NCBI RefSeq assembly: GCF_022387135.1
Contig: NZ_CP092462.1
Coordinates: 1,178,001-1,242,000, forward strand
Length of the DNA: 64,000 nucleotides
DNA from: Comamonas sp. B21-038
GTDB lineage: Bacteria > Pseudomonadota > Gammaproteobacteria > Burkholderiales > Burkholderiaceae_C
Direction of reading: 5' to 3'
The position numbers and the translations under genes are program-made. Positions 24,045 to 32,197 of the stretch are shown here, in pieces. The notes beneath the pieces were generated by a model. That model made no database searches, was not told where the DNA came from, and saw only the letters and a list, made by a program, of their open reading frames with translations. Position 1 is the first letter of the stretch. Each line of letters opens with the position of its first letter.

Positions 24045-25436
24045 TCAAACCACCGCAGCGCTGAATGCATCCGGCCGCCGTGCCAGCAGCTGCGACAGGC
24101 GCTGCAGCCCGGCCTGGAGGCGGCTCCTGTCTTTGATGCTGCCCAGCGAGATGCGTATGGCATGGACCGTGTGGGTGCCGGTTGGATCGGTGGCGAAGGC
24201 CTCTGCCGGGGTGATGGCGATGCCCTCGCTGTGCGCCGCTTGCGCGAGCTGGGAAGGGCTCCAATACGCGGGCAGCTCCAGCCAGACGTGCAGGCCATCG
24301 CCCGCGCCGCTGTAGCGGCCGGCGAGAAGATCGCGCGCCATGCGGTGGCGCAGGCGGGCTTCCTTGCGCACCCCCTCCATCAGCCCGTAGGCCGAGCCGC
24401 CCAGAATCCACTGTGTGGCCAGCGCGGCCGACAGCGGCGAGACCATCAGCGCAAAGGAGCGCAGGGCGGTCTGGAAGCGCTCGCGCAGCACAGGATCGCG
24501 CACCAGCACAAAGGCCACGCGCAGCCCAGGGCTCAGGCATTTGGACAGGGTGGAGATATAGAGCACCTGCTCTGGTGCCAGGCGTGCCAGCGGCGGCGGT
24601 GGCGCCTCGGCCAGCAGCCAGTAGGGATCGTCTTCAACGATGCGCACCTTGCAGCGCTGCGCGACGGCAAGCAGCGCCTGGCGCCGGGCCAGCGGCATCG
24701 TGATGGCGGTGGGGTTCTGCAACGTGGGATTGAGGTAGAGCAGGGCCGGCTGGTGCTGGCGGCAGGCCTGTTCCAGGCTATCGGGCAGCATGCCATGCTG
24801 GTCAGCGGGCACGGCGACGAGCTGCCGGCCCAACTGCGTGGCAGCCGAGCGCAGACCCGGGTAACCCACGGGCTCGGCCAGGATCACATCGCCGGGCTCG
24901 GTCAGCGCCAGGATGGACGCAGCAATCGCCGCTTGCGCGCCGGGGCAGACGACCAGCTGCTCGGCATCGACCGGCCCGAACATCGGCTGAAGCCACTGGG
25001 CGCCGGCCTGGCGGTCCACCTCGCTGCCGCCGCCCAGGTGGTAGGTCATCAGCAGGGCCGCATCCGCCCCCATCAGCACCTGCGACAGGCCTTGCTTGAG
25101 GAGGTCGTCAAAAGCCAGGCCCGCTGGCGGCGGCGGGGTGTTCATGCCCAGGTCGAGCACCGCTGTCAGTTCGACCTTGGGAGCCGCCACATAGGTACCC
25201 CGGGCGCCACGCCCTTCCAGCAGGTTGCGGCGCCTGGCCTCGTCGTAAGCACGGGTGATGGTGGTCAGGTCCACATCCAGCAAGGCTGCCAGGTGGCGCT
25301 GCGGCGGCAGCCGGTCCCCGGGTTTCAGCAGCCCATCGGCCACGGCACCCTGCAAGGCATCGGCAATCTGCAAAAAGCGCGGCCCGCCACGCGCAGCCAA
25401 TCGCGGCAGCCAGCGGAGGGTCTCATCTTCTTGCAT
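24045..25436 (-). CDS. MocR/PdxR-family regulator (GntR wHTH fused to aminotransferase fold)
   Basis: A 463-residue MocR-type regulator. Residues ~15-85 form a GntR winged helix (LQIADALQGAVADGLLKPGDRLPPQRHLAALLDVDLTTITRAYDEARRRNLLEGRGARGTYV). From about residue 120 comes a type I aminotransferase domain with the PLP-lysine motif STLSKCLSPGLRV, the GYPGLRSA segment and the YLNPTLQNPTA motif. MocR proteins sense amino acids or PLP and usually control a neighbouring gene and themselves. The ATG at 25436 gives the standard N-terminus. Three copies of the octamer TGTATGGA lie upstream, two in tandem right before the gene, matching the direct-repeat operators known for this family. The divergent neighbour is a small membrane protein gene. 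Confidence 0.92.
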   Translation of the reverse strand: MQEDETLRWLPRLAARGGPRFLQIADALQGAVADGLLKPGDRLPPQRHLAALLDVDLTTITRAYDEARRRNLLEGRGARGTYVAAPKVELTAVLDLGMNTPPPPAGLAFDDLLKQGLSQVLMGADAALLMTYHLGGGSEVDRQAGAQWLQPMFGPVDAEQLVVCPGAQAAIAASILALTEPGDVILAEPVGYPGLRSAATQLGRQLVAVPADQHGMLPDSLEQACRQHQPALLYLNPTLQNPTAITMPLARRQALLAVAQRCKVRIVEDDPYWLLAEAPPPPLARLAPEQVLYISTLSKCLSPGLRVAFVLVRDPVLRERFQTALRSFALMVSPLSAALATQWILGGSAYGLMEGVRKEARLRHRMARDLLAGRYSGAGDGLHVWLELPAYWSPSQLAQAAHSEGIAITPAEAFATDPTGTHTVHAIRISLGSIKDRSRLQAGLQRLSQLLARRPDAFSAAVV

Positions 25437-25452
25437 GGTTTTGCTCTGGAAA

Positions 25453-25590
25453 TGTATGGATGTATGGACGGCAGGAATCCTCTGCAAAACGCACTGCCCC
25501 GGTCTGAATGCGGTCTCGGCGATCCGCATCCATCCCATTGGGCGAGGGTACTGCAAACGGTCCCTGGGACAATTTGTCCGCATGTATGGA
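25453..25590. promoter_or_regulatory. TGTATGGA direct repeats, putative MocR operator
   Basis: The octamer TGTATGGA occurs in perfect tandem at 25453-25460 and 25461-25468 and a third time at 25583-25590, in the spacer between the MocR gene and the divergent small membrane protein gene. Direct-repeat operators are typical of MocR regulators. Confidence 0.58.
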
Positions 25591-25717
25591 AATTGCTTTT
25601 GCGTAATATGCACCAGAACTTGCAGCGGCCCATGCTGGTATGGCAATCGCTGGCGTGGAGGCCTCTTGCTTCGCAGAGGCCCGGACAGTGCCAAGTCATT
25701 GGCTGGAAATTCGCAAA

Positions 25718-25951
25718 ATGATCGATTGGATCCCCGTAGTCTTCGTGATCTTCAAGCTGGGCATGTTCAGCACCTGCATGTTCTTTGCCATCAAGTGGCA
25801 TTACGACCAGGGCAAAAAAGGCGGCAACCCGCGCGCGGTGCTGCGCGCTGGTGGCAAGGTGGCGGCCATTTTCATGGCGGCATTGATGTTGCTGGGGCTG
25901 CTGACTTTCACGCTGGTCCGAACGATGGGCTTGGATTTGACGTTTTCTTGA
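25718..25951 (+). CDS. small two-TM membrane protein, unknown function
   Basis: A 77-residue protein with two predicted TM helices (IPVVFVIFKLGMFSTCMFF, residues ~5-23, and VAAIFMAALMLLGLLTFTLV, ~49-68) joined by a basic loop (KWHYDQGKKGGNPRA). ATG 25718 is chosen because translation from the alternative ATG at 25640 adds an unremarkable non-membrane stretch. No family recognised. It is divergent from the MocR gene and shares its upstream octamer repeats, so MocR control is plausible. Ends 53 bp before the convergent LysR gene. Confidence 0.62.
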   Translation: MIDWIPVVFVIFKLGMFSTCMFFAIKWHYDQGKKGGNPRAVLRAGGKVAAIFMAALMLLGLLTFTLVRTMGLDLTFS

Positions 25952-26004
25952 TGCCCAGCCCCGAGCCTCTCCTTCGATCCCGGCGCGGGGGCCTGAAAAA
26001 ATCC

Positions 26005-26982
26005 TCAGGCAGTGCCCGGCCTCCTGGCTGCAGTCGGTTGAGCTGCAGAGGCACTCAGCTGCCTGAGTACCGCATGCAGCGCGTCGATGAACTGCTGGCC
26101 TGCTGCCGCGCAAGGCTGCCGGGCGGAGGTGATGGCCCAGATGTTGCAGTACACGTCAGCCGTCAACGGCCTGACGACGATGTCGTCTCGGGGAATGGGT
26201 GGGATGCACGAAGCGTCCACGATGGCGGCCCCCAAGCCGGTCTGAACGCAGCTGAGTGCAATGGCGGGCGACCGTACCTGAATACTCGCCGAGCTGACAT
26301 CCATAGTTAGCGCTGAGGCACAAAGCCGTCCCAGCGGGGTGTCTGGGGGGTATCCGATCCATGCCGTCTCGCACAGCTCCACGGGATCAACCAGCGCCCT
26401 GTCCGCAAGCGGATGCTGTGGCGGAAGTACGCATACCAGGTGCTGGCGCCCGATCAAGCGGGATTTCAAGCCTGGATGGTTAGACTCCACGAGGGAAACG
26501 CCGACATCGGCCTGCCCAGACAGCAAATACTCCGGCAATTCGTCATAGGTCGCGGTGCGAAAGTCAACGCGCAACTGTGGGCTGTAGCGCATCAGTTGCT
26601 GCAGCGCCTGCGGAATCAAGGTGTTGGCAAACGTGGCGCTGCAGGCCAGGTGCAAGGTGGCCACACCCGCCTGACCGATGCGCTGGGCCAGGGTATTGAG
26701 GCGGTCCAGACCTCGGTACAGATCGCGCGCCTCCTCGTGCAGGCGCTGGGCTTCGGGCGTGGGTTGCAGCCGCCTTCCTTGCCGCTCAAATAACAAGTAC
26801 CCCAGGCGGGCTTCGCAGTGTGCCAGCGCGCGGCTCAGGGCCGGCTGCGAAACATGCAAGGCCAAGGCTGCACCGCTGATGGTGCCCGTGGTCATGATGG
26901 CGTGGAACACCTCCAGCTGCCGCATGTTCAGTGCGCGGGCGCGGATGGCGGGCGTGCTGGCTTCCGGCGAATGGCTTGGCAT
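26005..26982 (-). CDS. LysR-type transcriptional regulator
   Basis: A 325-residue LysR protein: HTH at about residues 20-75 (QLEVFHAIMTTGTISGAALALHVSQPALSRALAHCEARLGYLLFER) and an effector-binding domain with ADVGVSLVESNHPG. Its HTH and the FERQGRRLQPTPEA turn resemble regulators of amino-acid utilisation genes. The ATG at 26982 is taken; a later Met (MRQLEVF) is a possible alternative. It is divergent from the Bug/D-aminoacylase/D-carbamoylase operon (start 27105), and its target is almost certainly that operon; the inducer is then an N-substituted D-amino acid (inference). Confidence 0.9.
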   Translation of the reverse strand: MPSHSPEASTPAIRARALNMRQLEVFHAIMTTGTISGAALALHVSQPALSRALAHCEARLGYLLFERQGRRLQPTPEAQRLHEEARDLYRGLDRLNTLAQRIGQAGVATLHLACSATFANTLIPQALQQLMRYSPQLRVDFRTATYDELPEYLLSGQADVGVSLVESNHPGLKSRLIGRQHLVCVLPPQHPLADRALVDPVELCETAWIGYPPDTPLGRLCASALTMDVSSASIQVRSPAIALSCVQTGLGAAIVDASCIPPIPRDDIVVRPLTADVYCNIWAITSARQPCAAAGQQFIDALHAVLRQLSASAAQPTAARRPGTA

Positions 26983-27104
26983 GTGGTGTAAACCCCTGGT
27001 CGATATAACTTTGTTTGTGAATGCACCGACATTTTTCAATTTGGGCGCGTTCGGCTTGTCCTTTACGCTGCAAGCAATATTCAGACCCATGAAAGAACCA
27101 AGCC

Positions 27105-28088
27105 ATGAACCCCCGCCTTCTGAACCGTTTTGCCCTCCTGTTGCCCCTTGTTTTATGGGCTGTGCAGTCTGGCCCTAGCGCTGCCCAGGGTAACGCTGGT
27201 CAAGCCATTACCTTTGTCGTGCCCTCCGCTGCCGGCGGCTCTCCGGACGTGCTGAGCCGCATCATCACCAACCAATGGTCGCAGAACGCCCACCGTCCGG
27301 TGATTGTAGAAAACAAGCCTGGAGCCGCAGGCAATATAGGTATGGTGCAGGTAATCCGGGGCAACGAGCTCACCGTGGGCTACGGCAATATCAACACCCT
27401 CGCGGTCAACCGCGCCCTGTTCTCCACCTTGCCTTATGACGTAGACAAGGACCTGGTCCCGGTGTCGCATCTCTTCAACCTCTACAACGTGCTGATCGTT
27501 CCAGCGGCATCCAGCGCCCAATCCGTCAAGGATTTGCTGACCGAAGCGCGCAAGAACCCCGGCAAGCTTTCTTACGGGGCATCGGGCGTCGGCACCACTG
27601 GCCACATGAGTGGTGAGCTGCTCAACCACCTGGAAAAGCTGAACACGGTTTTTGTTCCCTACCAAGGTGGGCCGGCTGCCTTGCAGGATCTGATGGGCGG
27701 GCGCCTGGACTATATGTTCATCAACAGCTCGGAAGCAGTGCCGCTGATTAAGTCTGGCAAGGTGCGTGCGTTGGCGGTCACCCAACTGGGCAAGCGCATC
27801 GACCAGTTGCCCGATGTGCCGACGATGGACGAGGCGGGTGTCAAGGGCTACGAGATCGTCTCCTGGGGCGGCGTGGTGGGCAATCGCAAGATGACACCTG
27901 AGCAAGCCAAGGCGCTGGCGGCCGATCTGGACAAGGTGTTGAAGACATCCAACGTGCGGGAAAGCCTGAATAGCCTGGGAGCCCAGCCGGTAGGGGGCAC
28001 GCCCGAAGATTTCAAGCAACTGATTGCCCGCGAGACGAAGAAATGGACGGACATCATCCAGTCCAGCAAGATCGAGAAGCTGAACTGA
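27105..28088 (+). CDS. Bug-family substrate-binding protein for the D-amino acid operon
   Basis: A 327-residue periplasmic binding protein with a signal peptide ending near PSAAQGNA. Bug landmarks: ITFVVPSAAGGSPDVLSRII, VIVENKPGAAGNIG, LPYDVDKDLVPVS, and VPYQGGPAALQDLMGGRLDYMF. It is the first gene of a three-gene operon with D-aminoacylase (26 bp downstream) and D-carbamoylase genes, so its ligand is likely an N-acyl or N-carbamoyl amino acid (inference from context). No TctAB permease genes are in the window. Confidence 0.9.
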   Translation: MNPRLLNRFALLLPLVLWAVQSGPSAAQGNAGQAITFVVPSAAGGSPDVLSRIITNQWSQNAHRPVIVENKPGAAGNIGMVQVIRGNELTVGYGNINTLAVNRALFSTLPYDVDKDLVPVSHLFNLYNVLIVPAASSAQSVKDLLTEARKNPGKLSYGASGVGTTGHMSGELLNHLEKLNTVFVPYQGGPAALQDLMGGRLDYMFINSSEAVPLIKSGKVRALAVTQLGKRIDQLPDVPTMDEAGVKGYEIVSWGGVVGNRKMTPEQAKALAADLDKVLKTSNVRESLNSLGAQPVGGTPEDFKQLIARETKKWTDIIQSSKIEKLN

Positions 28089-28113
28089 CCAGCCCCTGAA
28101 AGAGAAGGCAAAC

Positions 28114-29571
28114 GTGCTGATATTCAAGAATGCGATGGTGATCGACGGGACTGGCCAACGGGCGTTCAGCGGAGACCTTGCGGTCGATGGGGAGCGGATT
28201 GCCCAGGTGGGAGCGGTAGAGGCCCAAGCCGGTGATACCGTTATCGACCTGCAGGGCCTGGCCATTGCACCGGGCTTTATCGATTCACATACCCACGACG
28301 ACGGCTACTTGTTGGTGCATCCCGACATGGTGCCCAAAGTCTCCCAAGGTATTACGACCGTGGTCACCGGCAACTGTGGCATCAGCCTCGCGCCGCTGGT
28401 GCAGCAAAGCCTGCCGCAGCCCCTGGACTTGCTGGGACCTCCCGAGCTGTTTCGCTTTGGGCGTTTTGGGGAGTGGCTGCAGGCCTTGCGAGCGCAGCCT
28501 GCGGCGGTGAACGTGGTTCCCTTGGTGGGCCATACGACCTTGCGCGTCAAGGTGATGGGCGACCACCAGCGTGAAGCCACGAATGACGAGTGTGCGCAGA
28601 TGCGTGACCTGCTGACGGAAGCGCTGGATGAGGGCGCTTTCGGCATCTCGACTGGTACCTTCTATCCGCCGGCACGCCATGCGTCTACCCGTGAGCTGCT
28701 GGAAGTCTGCCAGCCGCTGCGAGGCCGCCAGGCCGTGTATGCCACCCATCTGCGGGATGAGGCGGATGACATTGTCCCCGCGATGCAAGAAGCATTGGCG
28801 GTGGGGCGCGAGGCGGACTGCCGGGTGGTTTTCTCCCACCACAAACTGGCCGGGGAGCGCAACCACGGCCGGTCGGAGGAGACGCTGGCGCTGATCCGGG
28901 AGGCCAGCAGCAAACAGCCCGTTTGTGTGGACTGCCATCCTTATCCCGCCACGTCCACCATGCTGCGGCTCGACCGGGTTCGCCTGGCAAGCCGCTCCAT
29001 GATCACCTGGTCCAGCGCTTGTCCTGAAGCGAAAGGGCGGGACTTTGCCGACCTGCAGAAGGAATGGGACTTGGACGATGAAGCGCTGCTGGCGCGGCTG
29101 TCACCGGCAGGGGCCATCTATTTCTTGATGGACCAGGACGATGTGGACCGCATCTTTGCGTTTCCACTCACGATGGTCGGATCCGATGGCCTGCCTTTTG
29201 ATCCGCATCCCCATCCACGCCAGTGGGGCACCTTTACCCGTGTGCTGCGGCGCATGGTGCGCGAATGTGGATTGCTGTCGCTGGAGGAAGGCATCCATCG
29301 CATGACGGGTCTGGCAGCAGAGCAATACGGGCTGGCGCAACGCGGGCGCTTGGCCCCCGGCTGGTTTGCCGACCTGGTGGTGTTCGATCCTCAGCGTGTG
29401 ACGGATAAGGCCACCTTTGAAGCGCCAGTGCAGGCCAGCCAGGGCATCGAACAAGTCTGGGTCAATGGCCGCCGGGTGTGGGATGGCCACCAACCTACCG
29501 GTGCACGGCCCGGGCAGGTGCTGCGCCGTGCAGCGCCTCAGCAAAACACGCAAAAGGAGTGCGGACAATGA
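28114..29571 (+). CDS. N-acyl-D-amino-acid deacylase (D-aminoacylase)
   Basis: A 485-residue amidohydrolase of the D-aminoacylase/D-glutamate deacylase family. Metal ligands are visible: HTHDD near residue 59, the GNCGIS cysteine near 88, His in ATHLRDEAD near 211, His in FSHHKLAGE near 239, and the catalytic Asp in VGSDGLPFDPHPHPR near 350. It hydrolyses N-acyl-D-amino acids to D-amino acid plus carboxylate. The start is GTG 28114 with GAAGG upstream. Its stop overlaps the ATG of the D-carbamoylase gene, implying coupled translation; the pair would release free D-amino acids from acylated or carbamoylated forms. Confidence 0.9.
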   Translation: MLIFKNAMVIDGTGQRAFSGDLAVDGERIAQVGAVEAQAGDTVIDLQGLAIAPGFIDSHTHDDGYLLVHPDMVPKVSQGITTVVTGNCGISLAPLVQQSLPQPLDLLGPPELFRFGRFGEWLQALRAQPAAVNVVPLVGHTTLRVKVMGDHQREATNDECAQMRDLLTEALDEGAFGISTGTFYPPARHASTRELLEVCQPLRGRQAVYATHLRDEADDIVPAMQEALAVGREADCRVVFSHHKLAGERNHGRSEETLALIREASSKQPVCVDCHPYPATSTMLRLDRVRLASRSMITWSSACPEAKGRDFADLQKEWDLDDEALLARLSPAGAIYFLMDQDDVDRIFAFPLTMVGSDGLPFDPHPHPRQWGTFTRVLRRMVRECGLLSLEEGIHRMTGLAAEQYGLAQRGRLAPGWFADLVVFDPQRVTDKATFEAPVQASQGIEQVWVNGRRVWDGHQPTGARPGQVLRRAAPQQNTQKECGQ

Positions 29572-30500
29572 CAACACGAAAACTAGGTTTGGCCGTCGCC
29601 CAGATGGGGCCGGTGCATTTGTCCGATAGCCGGAGCGCTGTGGTTCAGCGCTTGGTGGCCATGCTGCGCGAGGCCAAGGCCCGTGGCGCTGAGATGGTGG
29701 TGTTTCCTGAATTGGCACTGACGACGTTCTTCCCGCGTTACTGGATGGAGGAGGCGGATGCACAAGCGAGATTCTTCGAAGCGCAGATGCCCAACGCGGA
29801 GGTACAGCCGCTGTTTGATGCCGCCCGTGAGTTGGGCGTGGGCTTCTATCTGGGCTATGCGGAATTGGCAGAAGACGGGCGACCCTACAACACAGCGGTA
29901 CTGGTCAACCGGAAGGGAGAAATCACCGGCAAGTACCGAAAGATCCATTTGCCAGGCCATATGGAGCACAAGCCGGAGGCGCCATTCCAGCATCTGGAGA
30001 AAAAGTACTTCGATGTGGGCAACCTGGGATTCAGGGTGTTCGAGTCCGAATCCGTGAAGTACGGCATGTGCCTGTGCAACGACCGCCGCTGGCCGGAGAC
30101 CTACCGCGTGATGGCTTTGCAAAGTGCAGAGGTGGTCATGCTGGGCTACAACACGCCGTCGCTCAATATCCATTGGAATGAGCCGGTGCATTTGCGCACA
30201 ACCACCCATTTGGTTTCATTGCAGGCCAATGCCTACCAGAATGGAATATGGGTGGCGGCGGCCGCTAAATGCGGTTCGGAAGATGGCCACCACATGATTG
30301 GCAGCTCTGTGATCGTTGCTCCCACCGGTGAGATCGTGGCGCGCACGTTGACGGAAGAGGATGAGGTGATTTGCGTCAGCGCCGATCTCTCGCTGGGTGA
30401 ACATTTCCGCCAGCACGTCTTCAATTTCGCCAAGCACCGCAGGCCTGAGCACTACCGCTTGATTGTGGACCGGGTGGGCGCGGGCGACCCGCTGCCCTGA
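29568..30500 (+). CDS. N-carbamoyl-D-amino acid amidohydrolase (D-carbamoylase), nitrilase superfamily
   Basis: A 310-residue carbon-nitrogen hydrolase closely resembling Agrobacterium D-carbamoylase. The Glu-Lys-Cys triad is seen in VVFPELALTTFFPRY (Glu about residue 46), KYRKIHLPGH (Lys about 126), and CLCNDRRWPETYRVM (Cys about 170). LQANAYQNGIW and HVFNFAKHRRPEHY further match this subfamily. It cleaves N-carbamoyl-D-amino acids, the products of hydantoinases, to D-amino acid, CO2 and ammonia. No hydantoinase is nearby. AAGGAG precedes the ATG at 29568, which overlaps the upstream stop (ATGA). The gene converges on an SDR gene only 6 bp away. Confidence 0.92.
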   Translation: MTTRKLGLAVAQMGPVHLSDSRSAVVQRLVAMLREAKARGAEMVVFPELALTTFFPRYWMEEADAQARFFEAQMPNAEVQPLFDAARELGVGFYLGYAELAEDGRPYNTAVLVNRKGEITGKYRKIHLPGHMEHKPEAPFQHLEKKYFDVGNLGFRVFESESVKYGMCLCNDRRWPETYRVMALQSAEVVMLGYNTPSLNIHWNEPVHLRTTTHLVSLQANAYQNGIWVAAAAKCGSEDGHHMIGSSVIVAPTGEIVARTLTEEDEVICVSADLSLGEHFRQHVFNFAKHRRPEHYRLIVDRVGAGDPLP

Positions 30501-30506
30501 CCGGAA

Positions 30507-31367
30507 TCACCTGTTGCTGACACCTGGACTGGTGGCTTGCTCCAAGCCAGGCTGCGCCTTCCCAGCGCTCCACTCCCCTTGCCCATAAGCCCGAGAAATA
30601 TGCGTCATCAGCGAATGGCTGAAACCGCCATCGACCACCAGATCGGCGCCATGGATGTAGCTGGCCCGGGGGCTGGCGAGGAAGACCACCGCCTGGGCAA
30701 GTTCGTCGATCTGGCCAATGCGGCGCAGCGGTACGACCTGCTCGCGGCGGGCGCGGTCGTCGGGGTTGCGGTAGAAGCGCTCGCTCAGCGGGGTCACAAA
30801 CAGGCCGGGGCTGACGGTGTTGCAGCGGATGCCTTCCGGGCCCCATTCCAGGCACATTTGCGCAGTCAGCATGCGGATACCTGCTTTGCTCATGCTGTAG
30901 CCGCCGCTCAGCGGCTGGGCGTTCTGGGCGGAGATCGAGGCGATGTTGATGATGGCGCGCGGCAGGCTGGCGTCGGAGTGGCGGTGGAAGGCCTGGCCCA
31001 TGCGCAGGTAGCCGCCCAGGTTGATCTGCAGCTGGCGCTCCCAGACAGCGGGGTCCAGCTCGGCCAGCGGCGCGGCGCTGGTGATGGCGGCGTTGTTGAC
31101 CAGCACGCTGGGGCCGGCGCCCCAGTGCTGCTGCAGCGTTTGAAAGGCGGCCTCCACGGCAGCGGGCGATGAGACATCGGCGCGGATGGGCAGCAGGCGC
31201 CGGGCATCGGGATGGGTGGCGGCGAGCTGCGCCAGCGCATCGCTGTCGTGGTCCAGCACCACCACACGGCAGCCGCTGGCCAGCAGCGCTTGCACGATGC
31301 CGGCGCCGAGGCCTTTGGCGCCGCCGGTGACGATGCAGATGCGTTGGTCCAATTGCAACCAGTCCAT
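30507..31367 (-). CDS. SDR family oxidoreductase
   Basis: A 286-residue classical SDR with an unusual C-terminal extension. Cofactor motif TGGAKGLGAG (about residues 13-22), NNAAITSA, the active-site serine in INIASISAQ, and YSMSK. The normal fold ends at DLVVDGGFSHSL near residue 255, and ~30 extra residues follow. GAAGGG lies 8 nt before the ATG at 31367; an upstream ATG at 31391 overlaps the previous stop but has no ribosome site. It is the last gene of a leftward group with a flavin reductase and an LLM monooxygenase, so it probably oxidises or reduces an alcohol/ketone in the same pathway. Confidence 0.88.
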   Translation of the reverse strand: MDWLQLDQRICIVTGGAKGLGAGIVQALLASGCRVVVLDHDSDALAQLAATHPDARRLLPIRADVSSPAAVEAAFQTLQQHWGAGPSVLVNNAAITSAAPLAELDPAVWERQLQINLGGYLRMGQAFHRHSDASLPRAIINIASISAQNAQPLSGGYSMSKAGIRMLTAQMCLEWGPEGIRCNTVSPGLFVTPLSERFYRNPDDRARREQVVPLRRIGQIDELAQAVVFLASPRASYIHGADLVVDGGFSHSLMTHISRAYGQGEWSAGKAQPGLEQATSPGVSNR

Positions 31368-31390
31368 GTCGTGGGCCCTTCTGGTCTGCA

Positions 31391-32185
31391 TCAGGCCGCC
31401 AAGGGCACCAGCTTGTGGGTGCTGGCGTTGAAGTTGACCACCGGGCTCGCGCTGTTGCACGACGACTTGCGGATCTTGCCGACCACCAGCTTGTGTGTGC
31501 CCAGGGTGTGGGTGCAGACGATGTCGCATTCCATGCTGGCCAGCGCATCGCTCAGCACGGGCAACTGGTGTTCGCTGCTGTGCCAGCGGCCTTCCTTGAA
31601 GCGGGCTTCGCCCTGCGGCTGGCTCAGAAAGCTGGCGATGATCTGGCTGTGTTCCTCACCCAGCACATTGGCCACAAACTTGCCGGTTTGCAGCAAGGTA
31701 TCGCCCATTGACGAGGCGCTGTGCGCAAAAAAGCCAACCATCGGCGGCTCGGCCGAGATGGAGGTGAGGCTGGAGACGATCATGCCGGCGACATCCTTGC
31801 CCTGGCCGGTGGTCACGGCGCTGATGCCCGCGGGCAAGGCGCGCATTGCGGCCTTGAAGTCGGCGACCGAGACGACCTGGTCTTCCGCAGCCAACGTGAT
31901 ATGCGCGCGCACCTGGCCCTGGCCGTTGACCCAGCCGTGCTGCTGCGCATAGGCCAGCATGGCGGCAAAGCCCGTGTCCCATGCGCTGTCTGCAGCCTGG
32001 CAGGCCAGAAAGCGCAGCACCTGGGGGAAGAGCCAGACATGGCTGTCGCCGTCGCGCGTGCCAATGCGGGTCAGGGCCTGCGCGAGCTGGGGCTCGGGCT
32101 GGGGGTCGATCAGCACATCGAGTGCCCGAAAATTGTGGGCATCCATCAGGCTGATGGAGCCGCAGTTGCTGAGGTGAACGCGCAT
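31391..32185 (-). CDS. flavin reductase-like protein with extra N-terminal domain
   Basis: A 264-residue protein whose C-terminal ~160 residues (from about residue 105, DFKAAMRALPAGISAVTTG...MIVSSLTSISAEPPMVGFF) are the flavin-reductase/HpaC domain that supplies reduced FMN or FAD to monooxygenases. The first ~100 residues are an added helical segment not typical of HpaC. The LLM monooxygenase gene ends 12 bp upstream, so the two probably form a two-component oxygenase. The stop overlaps a start-like ATG of the SDR gene downstream. Confidence 0.85.
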   Translation of the reverse strand: MRVHLSNCGSISLMDAHNFRALDVLIDPQPEPQLAQALTRIGTRDGDSHVWLFPQVLRFLACQAADSAWDTGFAAMLAYAQQHGWVNGQGQVRAHITLAAEDQVVSVADFKAAMRALPAGISAVTTGQGKDVAGMIVSSLTSISAEPPMVGFFAHSASSMGDTLLQTGKFVANVLGEEHSQIIASFLSQPQGEARFKEGRWHSSEHQLPVLSDALASMECDIVCTHTLGTHKLVVGKIRKSSCNSASPVVNFNASTHKLVPLAA

Positions 32186-32197
32186 GGCCCTGTCTCC

